From Zygnema cylindricum (lineage: Eukaryota > Streptophyta > Zygnematophyceae > Zygnematales > Zygnemataceae): DNA of 64,000 bases. The stretch is from positions 97,281 through 161,280 of the forward strand of contig JBBHKE010003573.1 in the NCBI GenBank assembly GCA_037447655.1, read 5' to 3'. Positions 10,077-21,500 of this stretch are shown here, in pieces. Within the stretch, counting starts at the first letter, position 1, and each line of letters opens with the position of its first letter. The notes under the pieces are model-generated. The model saw only the letters and a program-made list of their open reading frames with translations, had not been told where the DNA came from and did not search any database. Made by a program: the position numbers and the translations under genes.

Positions 10077-13000
10077 GGTTATGGGACCACCCTCTAGGGT
10101 ACCAATCTTTAATGGAACAAGCTTCATTTACTGGGAAAGTATGATGATAGGAGCTCTATGCGAAAAAAGGTTTTGGGGGATAGTGAGTGGAAGGTTGGGG
10201 CGTCCATCAAGTCTTAGAATTCCTCCAGGGTTTGGAGGAAACAGATTCACCAGGAAAGAGGATCCACCTTCAACGGAGGAAACAAAGGAAGGAGAGGTGG
10301 TGGACAAAGGAAAGGAGAAGGAGACGACCACACCAATAACAAATGGTTCGGCATTCATGTCACCTATTCCGAGGAACGAGGAGAATGATACTGAAACGTG
10401 GGACTTCAACAATATGGCGGCAAAGCACTTCATCCTACGCCATCTCACTCAAGGACTTGCATGTCCTCATTTGCAGGTAGAAAGGGCATCCGATCTTTGG
10501 ATGGCTCTCATAGAGATGTACCAAAGTGGTACGATTCAGCAACAACAGTTGGCTGATCAAAAATTTAAGGAGTATGTATACAAAGGGGGGAAGATGTTGG
10601 ATTTTTGCAATGAGCTTGCTACACTCTTCGCGGAGCTAGAGAGTGCGGGAAAATATTTTAGTGAAAAAGAAAAGGTTAACTGTTTACTGATGAAGTTACC
10701 CGATGAGTTCGAGAACATAGTAAACCGTGTGCAGGACTTGCCGGACTCAAAATGGATATGGAACTCAGTGGTAGGGATGATTCTCGTTCGAGAGAATACG
10801 ATTGAGATCCGAAGGGGAAGAAAGAGTGGTCAAGCCTTGGCAACTGCGACCGATTGGAGGAACAAGGATTCTCGGAAACCGGTCGGAAACTATGGGGGGA
10901 GGGAGCATAAAAATCAGACCGACGAGTTCGGACCAAGGGCTCCCAAAGGTTTATGTAATTTTTGTAAGAAACCTGGGCACTATATGGCAGAGTGCACTAA
11001 GCTAACCGAGCTTCGGTTAAAGGAGGGGCAGACCGGTGGTACCCCGAGAGGAAAGAAAAAGGCCCTTATGACACAGGTACATGAGGCGGAATCCGAGGGC
11101 GAGGACGATGAGCTTATTTTAGATGAGGAGTTGGAGGCGAAAAACGAGGTCGAAATTCCACGAAGGCAGAAATGTGCTTACGGTGGATTGAAAGGTGAAG
11201 AAGGCTGGATTGTAGATTCAAGTGCCTCCATGCACATGTGTAAGGATAGGCACCTGTTCACTAAGATAAGAAAGATTCCTTCCGTAGAGATAGAGTACGG
11301 GGATGGGAGGATAGTCAACACTACTCTTGTAGGATCAGTAGATTTGAAAGTGTTAGTAGAAGGAAAGACATCCATAGTAACATTCTTCGATGTATTGTTT
11401 ATTCCGGAGCTGAACAAAAACCTCATCTCTACATCTGTATTAGATGATAAGGGTTTTTTTACTAGCACAAGGGAAGGAGTCTTTACTGCTAGTTTTGAGG
11501 AGGATGTCTATTTCATTGCTGAGAAAGGTAGCCATGGGATGTTTAGACTGGTTTTAAGTAATGAAATGAAGAAACTTTATTATGCTGGTGTTCATGATAT
11601 TATGATGTGGCATAAGAGGCTTGGGCATGTGAATCTAAATAAGTTAAGAGAGATGAAAAAGACGGGAGTGGTGGAAGGGATTAAGTTCAGTGAGAGTGAT
11701 AGTATAAGTGATTGTAGTGGCTCAAGGTAAAACACACAGATTACCCTTTCCTAAAACAACCACCTATAAGGGAGAAAAAATTCTAGATCTAGTACACACA
11801 GATATTTGGGGACCGGCTAAAGTGCCCTCACCGGGGGGGAAGAGATTTATGATGACTATCACTGATGATTGGTCTCGGTATTCCTGGGTGTATATTTTGA
11901 AAAACAAGTCAGAAGCTCAGGATTGTTTACACAATATAAAGAATGGAGTGAAAAACTCCATGAAACTCGAATCAAGAGAGTAAGGAGTGACAATGGTGGG
12001 GAGTATACTTCTAACCAGTTTGAGGATTTTTTGAGGGAAGATGGAGTCCAACACCAAAAGACAGTTCCAGAAAACCCGGAACAGAATGGGGTAGCTAAAA
12101 GGTTAAATAGAACACTAAGTGATAGTGCTAGAAGTATGTTGTCAGATAAAAAGATAGGAAAAAGGTTTTGGGCAGATGCAATGAGCTATGCTAATTACCT
12201 CAAAAATAGAGTTTTTACTTCAGCTATAAAAGATCAAACACCTTATGAGAGATGGACAGGCTGGAAACCGGACATATCTCACTTAAAGGTTTTCGGTAGT
12301 CAAGTATTCAGTCTAGATACAGAACGATCTAATTGGAAGCTAGATCCTAAAGGAAAACCGAGATACTTATTAGGATATGATGAGGATGTTAAAGGATATA
12401 GAGTTTATGATCTAAAAAGGGAAAATATAATCTTAGTAAAACATCTAGTAGTTATGGATGAAGGAAAGTCCGTGGATCCTTTCAAGTACACAAAGTCAGT
12501 AAAAATCAGATTTGAGTCAGAAAATTCCGATGACTTTGAGCTTCCTAACTATCCAGGTTTTAGAGAAGATGACATTCTTGTAGGTACAAATCAGACCGAA
12601 AAGGACTCGGCTGTGGAAACTCCAGTGACAACTCTACCCAAAGCGGAAGACGTGGTGGAAATTGATTTGGAATCAAGGGATAGGGGAGAAGCCGAGTTTG
12701 TTCGAAAGAATCCACGAGAACCATCTATTCCGGCCTCAGATTTTGAGGGGGGAAGGAGAAGTAGCAAAAGACTGCAAGAAAAACAGGTTAATAACAAGGT
12801 AACTAAACTATCTCATCAAGATGAACCTCAAACTTATGGAGAGGCGATGACTTGTCCAGAAAGAAACCGGTGGAAGGTAGCCATCAATGAGGAGATGGCC
12901 TCAATTATGGCAGCCGATACTTCGGAGCTGGTGGATTGTCCACCTAACCGAAAACCAATCGGTTGTAAGTGGGTTTTCAAATTAAAAGTGAACCCAGATA

Positions 13001-14409
13001 ACACAATCGAGCGCTACAAGGCCCGATTAGTGGCCAAGGGATTTACACAAAAGGAGAGAATTGACTACGAGAAAACCTTTGCCCTGGTGGTCAGATTTCC
13101 CTCCGTCCGCATACTTCTCAGCCTGGCAGCAGCGCAAGACATGGAAGTGCACCAAATGGACATCAAGACAACCTTTTTGCATGGAGAATTGGAAGAGGAG
13201 ATCTTCATGCGACAACCCGAAGGGTTTGTGGAGGAAGGAGAGGAGAGTAAGGTATGCTGGCTGATTAAATCTCTTTATGGCTTGAAACAGGCGCCACGAC
13301 AGTGGAATAAGAAGCTTGATGAGTAACTTACCGGTCTGGAATATATCCGGATCAGCTCAAATCACTCAATCTATGCTTTCGAAGATGAGGAAGGTTTTAT
13401 ATTTATTGCAATTTATGTTGATGATTTGTTTGTTTTAAGTAAATAAATGGAAAAAATTAATAAACTGAAAACCGATTTTAAGGGGAGATTTGAAATAAAG
13501 GATATGAGGGAAGCAAAATATATTTTGGGAATTCAAGTAGAGAGAGACCGAAAAAGAAAGATTATAAGATTGACTCAAAAAGAAGCAATAGGGAACATGC
13601 TTGAAAAATTTTAGATGGATAAAGCTAATAGTTGTACAACTCCAATAGAGTTGAAAAAGGGAAGTGAGGGGAGTGAGGAAGAAGGACTCATAGTCTTTGA
13701 CGAGGAATTATCTCTTGAAGAACAGAAGTTCATGCAGACTATTCCTTACAGGCAAGTAGTGGGAAGTCTAATCTATTTTATGAATTGTACCCGGCCGGAT
13801 TTAGCTGCAGCTGTATGAGTGCTGAGTAGAAGTCTAAATGCTTCCACTAAGAGGGATTGGGAGGCAGCTAAGAGAGTCCTTAGATACTTGATAGGAACTA
13901 GGGATCTATGGTTGCATTTGGGTGGGGAGAATACTGACATCACTACTTGGAGTGATGCCAGTTATGGTGATGCTCCGATGAGGAGATGCACTTCTGGATA
14001 TGTATTATATGTGGGTGATGGGGCTTGCTGTTGGAGTAGCAAACAACAAAAAGTTGTTGCTCTGTCCACCATGGAGGCTGAGTATATGGCCTTTTGCTCT
14101 GCTGTAAAATAATTGATGTGGGTGAAGTCTTTGCTTGGTGAACTTGGTCACCTTAAGAGTGGTGTGCATAATTTTTTTTGTGATAATCAGGCAGCAATCG
14201 TTATTTATGCCAATCCTAAACATCATTTTAAAGCCAAACACATGGACATCAGACTCAGCTTTGTTAGAGAGAAAGTAGAAAACAAAATAATCAGTTTAGA
14301 GTATCGACCAGATAGTGAGATGGTAGCAGATATGTTGACCAAACCTGTGCCTTCCCCTAAGCTATTTTTTTGCAAAGAGAAGTGTGGTCTGAAATTAAAG
14401 ATTGACTAG
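10057..14409 (+). pseudogene. Copia gag-pol polyprotein, decayed (element 1)
   Basis: The gene encodes a Gag-protease-integrase-RT-RNase H polyprotein in the Ty1/copia order. From the LTR ATG, residues 1-557 are open: Gag N-domain, UBN2-like region, zinc knuckle CNFCKKPGHYMAEC near residue 300, protease site changed to DSSAS near 386, and HKRLGHVN of the integrase zinc finger near 515. A frameshift near 11715 breaks the CxxC pair. A second near 11960 precedes the integrase core (RSDNGGEY at 11980 and EQNGVAKRLNRTL). RT shows QMDIKTTFLHGELEEEIF, SLYGLKQAPRQW and YVDDLF. RNase H shows WSDASYGDAPMRRCTSGY and STMEAEYMAF. In-frame stops lie near 13324, 13444, 13612, 13816 and 14110. It is therefore dead as a protein source. 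Confidence 0.9.
10077..10091 (+). promoter_or_regulatory. Primer binding site, half-tRNA initiator Met type
   Basis: GGTTATGGGACCACC follows the LTR end with no gap. It matches 14 of 15 bases of the complement of the initiator tRNA-Met anticodon arm. The codons GTT ATG GGA CCA CC are read in frame as part of Gag. Confidence 0.65.
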
Positions 14410-14422
14410 AAAATAAGGTGAG

Positions 14423-15477
14423 TGTAGAAATTAATGGTCGGTTTAAAGTATTTTCTAGGTCTAAATAGAAATATAGAAAGAAGCCGAGGCAGTCTACCTC
14501 TAACTTCTCTCTCCAACTCTCAAACTTGTCGCAGTCACTGAGAAATTGGAGAGGAAGCTAGAGCCATGGCGACCTAGGCTATTCAGAGGTTTACGGAAAA
14601 TATATATTAGTTAGGGGTTTATTTACTAAAAAGATATTCTCCGGCCACAGGAATTGAACCTGGTACCTGCCGGACGGCAAACACCCGGTAGCCGGTAACC
14701 TTAGCCGTTAAGTCTTTAGTAAGTGTTACGTACTATATGGTTTGATATTTACTTAAACATTAAAACGTAGGATAATTCAGTTAACTGTAATTGTTTTCGG
14801 GATACATAGATCCGGTAATGTAAAAGTACGGATTACGGTACGGATAAGAAATCAATACCGCGCATTTATTTTTTTACCGAAACGAATACCGCGCGTGTAT
14901 TTATTACGGCTACGATTAAATGTGAATTTAATCGGACGGCCGGAATTAGCGCCGAGATCGCGGAAAAAGATTTTGGAGGTTTGTGGTCATCGCCACATCG
15001 GACGACACATGGCAAACTTACATTGGATCGTGGTATCTCCGGAGATTACGGCACCGAATCCGGATATGACATGTGTCGACATTTAGGCCATGTCGTACAA
15101 TGTCCGTACATAAAGTACACCGGCAGTTGTATTTTTGTGTACGGAACTATGATCTGATTGGCTTCGTACATCAGTAGATAGAGTGTGTGAGAGAGATAGG
15201 ACTTAGAAAAATTAGGAGATAGGGCCCTCTCTTCAGAGAGCTTCTGTACAAAAGGTCAACTTTGACCCTCCATAACTTACTACTCAGGGGAGCAAATTCA
15301 GAGATTCTTTTTGCTATCGACTCAAAGAAGTCTTGCCTTTACAAGGGTGAAGGTGGTGAGATTTATTCTCTGCCAGGATGGCAGTTGTTCTTGCTGAAAC
15401 ACAAAGGGGTCAGGGTTATCCTAGAGGCTTCTTGGAAGCTGTCTACTTGTAGGACTTATGGAGGTCTTAGAGTTTCA
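14423..15477 (+). mobile_element. 3' LTR of copia element 1
   Basis: The 1055-bp LTR starts TGTAGAAATT directly after a short purine stretch (AAGGTGAG) that could serve as polypurine tract, and ends GAGTTTCA. It matches the solo LTRs at 1263 and 19900. A tRNA-minihelix-like hairpin is at 14640-14674: TCCGGC pairs with GCCGGA, and a 4-bp stem encloses the 7-base loop AATTGAA. The loop and flanks read as a B box (GGTTCAATTCC) on the minus strand. Confidence 0.85.
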
Positions 15478-15788
15478 AGTTTGACCTCCGGGTCGCCTTT
15501 TTCCTACTTGGTTAATACCTCTGTGGTTCGGGCCTCACTCTCTATACTAGCAAGTACGATGACATTCTTGCGATGGCGGAGTAAGTTCCTCCCTTTCCAG
15601 AAGTACTAGAAGTCTTTGGCCAAGTGGATCTTCGATACCAAGCTGCGAGACCGGCGGTATTAGACGCTAATGGGGACAAGATGTTTCCACCAATCCTCGT
15701 GGTTCCTCAGCGGTTTGTTATAACTGCTCGAGCGACAGTCCCAGCTAGAGCTGGATGAACAATCTCTTTACGTGACCCTCTCTCGGTC
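15478..15788. other. Unassigned flank of element 1
   Basis: GC-richer sequence continuing into the gag-like frame at 15789. It may be 5' leader or gag of the same older element. No own motif was recognised. Confidence 0.3.
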
Positions 15789-16145
15789 ATGTTCGACATT
15801 CTCCGAGAGGAATACCAAATGCAAACCCCGGATCAAATCAAAGAATTGTTGAAATTTGAGCGTAGGGCGGGTGAAACTACCCCCGCCTTGCAAGCTCTAA
15901 TGGAAACTGTGCGAGAAGCATTAGCCGACCTTATGTGCGATGCGGAGGCGGTCTATAAATTTGTGGGAGAGTTCTCGGGCCCATCTAAGAAGTTTATAAA
16001 AAACCACCTTAGTCAAATGCACGGACTCAAGTTCACGTTTGATCAAGAAGCTCAATATGCGATAGAGTACGAGATGCAGACATCTTGGTGGGACGCTCAT
16101 GAGCGGTCCCAACCTACTTATAGGGAGCCGGTTGAAGGAAGATAA
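15789..16145 (+). pseudogene. Retroelement Gag-like reading frame
   Basis: A 118-codon frame is rich in charged helices (REALADLMCDAEAVYKFVGEF; KKFIKNHLSQMHGLKF; IEYEMQTSWWDAHERSQP). The composition and the position among retroelements suggest a Gag fragment, possibly of a gypsy-type element, but no diagnostic motif such as a zinc knuckle is present. It could be a chance open frame. Confidence 0.3.
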
Positions 16146-16207
16146 GAAATATATGAAAAAGATAAAATAAACCGCAAAGAAAGTTAGAATTAAGTAATTG
16201 GGATGCC

Positions 16208-16330
16208 TAAACCCTAGATATTTAGCAAAGCCTAGGCTTAAAACAACCCAAATTCGATAAGAAACCCTAATACTGCCACAAACCCTAATTCTGCAAAAAA
16301 ACCCTAATTCGGACAGAAAAACCCTAATTT
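16208..16330 (+). repeat. AAACCCTAA (telo-box-like) cluster
   Basis: ACCCTAA or ACCCTAG occurs five times in 120 bp, four of them spaced about 20 bp apart inside a degenerate repeat of the form AACCCTAATtctgcaaaa. The plant telomere unit is CCCTAAA, so these are telomere-like boxes, but the spacing shows an interstitial short repeat rather than a telomere tract. Confidence 0.6.
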
Positions 16331-17260
16331 TGGCTGATCAAGACACTCGATTTGCAAGTGGCAGCAGAATAAGGAACCAAGATTGAAAGAAAGAAATTGA
16401 AGAAGATAAAAACAAAATGATTTTTTCTATTATTTTTTTTATAATAAAAAATTTATATTTTTAATTAAACTCCTTTTTAATGATAGTTTCTTTTGGACAA
16501 TAATACTAAGTCGCGAGGTAGCTACTAGGTTCTTGAGTCTTCTACGTATTATTTACCAGAGTTATCTGAAATAGCAACAAAACAAAAAAAAATTCTCAAC
16601 CAAAAACCAAAAGAAAATCGAATTTTAGCCAAAAGAGAATCTTCCACCTCAACAAAGATATAAGCGAGAAAACCAACACATCAACAAACCACCCAAACCG
16701 TACGTCTGCCCGAGGAAGGCACAGCTAGAATCAGATGCCTCTCCACACGAGTTTCAATCCACCACTCCCAAAAGACAACACAAGCTTTGAAGGGAAACCT
16801 TCCGGACTTGGCGCAGGGTCGCGTGGATTAAAAGCGTAAGGAGACAAATAAGAGGTAATATTCGTACACTATCTAGCCTCTAAAGCTAGCTAGCAAGGAG
16901 AAGAGAGACACGTGGGCAATCGGTGAGAGAGAGCAAGAGAGAAGCTCTGCTGCAAAGAGAAAATTCTTGTCCAAAAGTTAAATTCTTCTAAGTCCAAAAT
17001 TAGCCCAAGTAGGAGCTACGCTCTGCTTAAGCCAAACTAACCTGAGTCTAGCATACTTTACATGAACAAAACTACTTAAGACGTTAGCCAATAGGTGGCC
17101 AACATTGTTTGCCGTACGCCTAACAAAATCCACCGTCTAGGGGTGAAAACCCTTCTTATATACATGTAAGCGTGAACCTACATGGGTTCACGACTTAAAT
17201 GCGCATCAATGAGAAAGCGCCAACAAAACATCCATCGTACATATAGTTAGTATGTCGCGA
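16331..17260. other. No recognisable gene
   Basis: A-rich then mixed sequence between the telo-box cluster and the 18-bp repeats. A homopolymer-rich AT segment is at 16420-16480. No frame, element end or RNA was recognised. Confidence 0.4.
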
Positions 17261-17269
17261 AAGTCCAAA

Positions 17270-17365
17270 GAAAGTGTATCAACGAAATCGAAAGTACAAG
17301 TGAAACCGAAAGTACAAGTGAAGTCGAAAGTACAAGTGAAACCAAAGGTACAAATCAAATCGCGC
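17270..17365 (+). repeat. 18-bp tandem repeat
   Basis: About five degenerate copies of GAAAGTACAAGTGAAACC. The unit length is a multiple of three, so the reverse strand shows a repetitive open frame with CTFGFT-like units, an artefact of the repeat. Confidence 0.75.
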
Positions 17366-17516
17366 GTACGTATGTCCCTTTCCTTTCGTACGACTTCCAA
17401 ACGATGTCCGTGACGTCCCTTCAAATCGTGTACCTACGCAATAAACAACCAATCGCAAGAAAGTAGTATTCGCTCAACAAGAAAAGTACACAAATAGCGT
17501 ACACGTCAAAAATAAG

Positions 17517-18252
17517 TGTTGTCTATAACCACCGGTGCAGGTGGAGGAGCAGCAGTAGTAGTAGAAGTAGACATGATACACTCTCAAAAGCTATCAAGAA
17601 TCCTACCAAACAGCTGTTCTTAAGTGCTCACCAATTCTTATACAAGCATCCAAACCTCACAAAACTCTATCAGAATATAACGTAGCATAAACACTTACAA
17701 CTCTTAAAGTTTCAGCACAATTGACTTGACAACACTCAAGATATAATACTCAGAAGTTTCCAAAAAACTGTCTACTGTTTTACTACTTGGAAGTCTGGAT
17801 ACATAATATGTTCAGAGTCCTAAGTCATATACTTGTGTTGAACTGACAATACCACTGTACTTCAGAGGTACGTCAAACCACCAAGCTACCACTAATCAGA
17901 GCTACCACTGAGCTATCACTAAGCTACCACTGAGCTATCACTAAGCTACCACTGAGCTACCCACTAAGTTACTACTGAGTTACCCACTAAGTTGATTAGA
18001 ATCATATCTATCGCAGTTGCTCTATTCTGTACAGAATCACATTAAAAATATCAGACACTGCGTTGTCCGTACGGACCATATCAAATACAATCCTGGTTGC
18101 GTTGTCTTGTCTGTGTTGCAGCTTCGCTGCTGCGCTCCTCTGCTGCTGCGCTGCTCTGGCTGTATAGCAGCTGCACTGATCTGTCTCTATAGCTAATATA
18201 ACTGCTGTGCTGCTGCGCTGCTCTGAGACTGAAATATTTGAGAAAGACAACA
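17517..18252 (-). mobile_element. 3' LTR of minus-strand copia element 2
   Basis: Reading minus, the LTR starts TGTTGTCTTTCTC at 18252, preceded by a purine tract AGGGGAG, and ends GACAACA at 17517. It lies on the 3' side of the RNase H domain that ends near 18523. It contains short tandem repeats (GAGCTATCACTAAGCTACC at 17890-17990; GCTGCTGCGCTG runs at 18115-18230). Near its end it carries an ATG with MSTSTTTAAPPPAPVV, the LTR-encoded Gag start also seen at 2556 and 6962. Confidence 0.7.
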
Positions 18253-18522
18253 CTCCCCTAAATCTTTAGACTCAGTATACCGGCGCAGCTGCGATGATAA
18301 AAGTAGCGCAGCATCGCAGCATAGCAATATAGCAGTTAGCAAGTCACCCAGTCCCACTAAATCTCTATGGTGGACTAATCGCAGAGTGGTAGTATAGCAG
18401 TGCAGCAATTAACCTATTCTCTTAATCTCACAGCGTCCTACAATACTTCAGCTTAGGAGCAGGAAGAGCTTTAGTGAGCATATGAGCAATCATTTTTGCA
18501 TCTGGCAAATAACATAATTTAA
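18253..18522. other. 3' untranslated part of element 2
   Basis: Sequence between the RNase H end and the 3' LTR of element 2. It has no open frame of note and ends (on the minus strand) in the purine tract next to the LTR. Confidence 0.45.
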
Positions 18523-21500
18523 TTACTCTAGAGAACACTTTTCTCTTACAAAGTGTAATCGTACATCCATGTGCTTGCTTTTGAAGTGATGACTCGCGTT
18601 AGAAGCAATGGCAATGACAGCCTGGTTATCACACCAGATCACCTGTGGACCAATTTGCATGTATCCTAGTTCTTGTAACATGGATTTTACCCATAAGAGT
18701 TCTTTGAGGGCCGAGCTTGCTGCCATGTATTGTGACTCCATTGTCGACTGTGTTGTCACCTTTTGAAGTTTGTTGCTCCAGCAGCAAGTACCGTTCTTAA
18801 CTTGTAGAACAAATCCCGTGGTGGATTTCCGGCTTGGCATGTCCCCATAGCTTGCATCACTCCACGTTTGCAGTTTTACTTCTCCTTCGCCTAATGTGAG
18901 TTTGAGGTCTTTGGTTCAGGCCAAATATCTTAAGACTCTCCTTGCTGCATCAAATTCAGATTTTCTCGGATTCTCTAGACTCCTGCTCAGTACCCTGAGT
19001 GCTGCAACAATGTCAGGACGGGTACAATTCATGAAATATATTAAGCTTCCCACTATCTGTCTGTAAGGTATTTGTGTCATGTAATCATTCTCCCCAGATT
19101 CTAAATTCTCACTAACAATGACACCTGGTTCGGTCTCTTCTCCCTCTAACTTCTGCCGAACCTCCATTGGAGTTAGACATCCTTTTGCCCCCCGCATTGC
19201 GTACTCAACTAACATGTTTCCAATAGCCTCCTTTTGAGTCAATTTTATTAGTTTCTCATTTCTGTCCCTCTCTACCTGAATTCCCAAAATATATTTTGCC
19301 TCACCGAGGTCTTTCATCTCGAACCGTGAGTTTAGAGCAGTTTTGATTTTGTTAATTTCAGCCATTGATTTGCTAATTAATAGTAAATCATCTACATACA
19401 CCGCTATATACACTATCCCATTTTCACCTTTTAGAACGTAGACAGAGTAATCAAAACTTATCCTTTCAAATCCTAGGCTAGTTAGGAAATCATCAAGCTT
19501 CAGATTCCACTGTCTCGGGGCCTGTTTTAGGCCGTACAAAGATTTTAGCAACTTGCATACTAAGTGCTATTTTCTAGGTTCCACATACTTTTTAGGCTCC
19601 TGCATGTAAATGGTCTCTTCTAGTTCTCCATGCAAAAAGGCCGTCTTTACATCCATCTGATCTATTTCCATATCTTCAAGAGCAGCTACAAACAGCAAAA
19701 TCCTAACGATCGGAAATCTTACAAGCGGAGAAAATGTTTCTTCAAAATCGATCCCTTCCTTTTGATTATACCTCTTTGCCACAAGTCTGGCCTCATAACG
19801 TTCAATGGTGTTGTCGGAATTTAACTTCACCTTGAATACCTATTTGCTGCCGATCGCTTTTCGATCCGGAAGAAGGTTCATAAGCTCCCTTGTTTGAGCT
19901 GTAGAAATTAATAGTCTTTTTAAAGTATTTTCTAGGTCAGAATAGAAATATAGAAAGAAACCGAGGCAGTCTACCTCTAACTTCTCTCTCCAAACTCTCA
20001 AACTTGTCGCAGTCACAAAAAAATTGGAGAGGAAGCTAGAGCCATGGCTACCTAGGCTATCCAGAGGTTTACGGGATATAAATATTAGTAGGGGTTTATT
20101 TACTAAAATTATATGTGACAGCTCCAGGATTTGATCTTGGAACCTGCCGGCCAGTAAACAGTCAGTAGCCGGTAGCTTTAACCGTTAGGTCTAGAGATAG
20201 TGTTACGTAATGTAGGGTTTGATAATTAATTAAACATTAACACGTAGGATAGTTCATTTAACTAAAATAGTTTAACGGGAGACATAGATCGAGTAATGTA
20301 AAAGTACGGATTACGGTACGGATAAGAAACAAATACCGCGCATTTATTTCTTTAGCGAAACGAATACCGCGCATGTATTTATTACGGCTACGATTAAATG
20401 TGAATTTAATCGGACGACCGAAATTAAACACCCAGATCGCGGAAGAGAATTTCGGCGGTTTTTGATCATCGCCGCATCGGATGACACGTGGCGGACTGAC
20501 ATTGGATCGCGGCATCTCCGAGGATTAAGGGAGCGAATCTGGATATACCACGTGCCGACATTTAGGGCATGTCGTTTAATGTTCGTAAAGAAAGTACACC
20601 GGCAGCTGTACTTTAGTGTATGGAGGAGTAATCTGATTGGCTGCGTACATCCGTAGATAGAGTCTGTGAGAGAGATAGGACTTAGAAAAATTAGGAGATA
20701 GTACCCTCTCTCCTAGAGAGCTTCTGTACAAATGGTCAACTTTGACCCTCCATAACTTACTGCTCAGGGGAGCAAATTCAAAGATTCTTTTTGCTATCAA
20801 CTCAAGGGAGTCTTGCATTCACAAGGGTGAAGTTGGTCAGGGTTATTGTCTGCCAGGGTGGCAGTTGTTCTTGCTGAAACACAAAGGGGTCAGGGTTATC
20901 TTAGAGGCTTCTTGGAAGCTGTCCACTCTGAGGACTTATGGAGGTCTCGGAGTTTCATGAGCCTCTATGATGGACTTCATTTCGTCGTTTGGTGCCTCGA
21001 TCTAGTGATTTCGTTCTGGTGATGAAAGGCCTCCTGAATGGTCAAAGGCTCCCTTGAGGTTGCCGAGTAGGCAAAGTGAGAACTTGCTTGCAAGCGGCTG
21101 CTAGATCTTCTTCACCCCGGAAATTCTGAGGATGAGATCGTCGGATGCCGCGCATTGCGTTGATTGTGCTGGTTGCGATCTATGTGGATTGACCGCTGTT
21201 GGTCCGGTTGGAACTGAACTTGTTGAGGAACTTGGAGAGAGTCTGACTCCGGAGTCACTACCGGAGAATGTTGCATCTGTGGGACAATTTCTTGCATGCA
21301 ATCTAAAATGACATATTCCTGTACCTTTTGCTGCTTTTGCTGCTCTATCATTTTAAATAAATCTACGGAGTCAAGCTCATCCTTTACAATAATATTCCGA
21401 GCTACAACTATTTTTTTGCCTCTCAAACACAAAGACTCTATATCCTTTTGAGTGGTCTTCATATCCTAACAAAATACGCGGTAGTCCCTTTGGTTCCATT

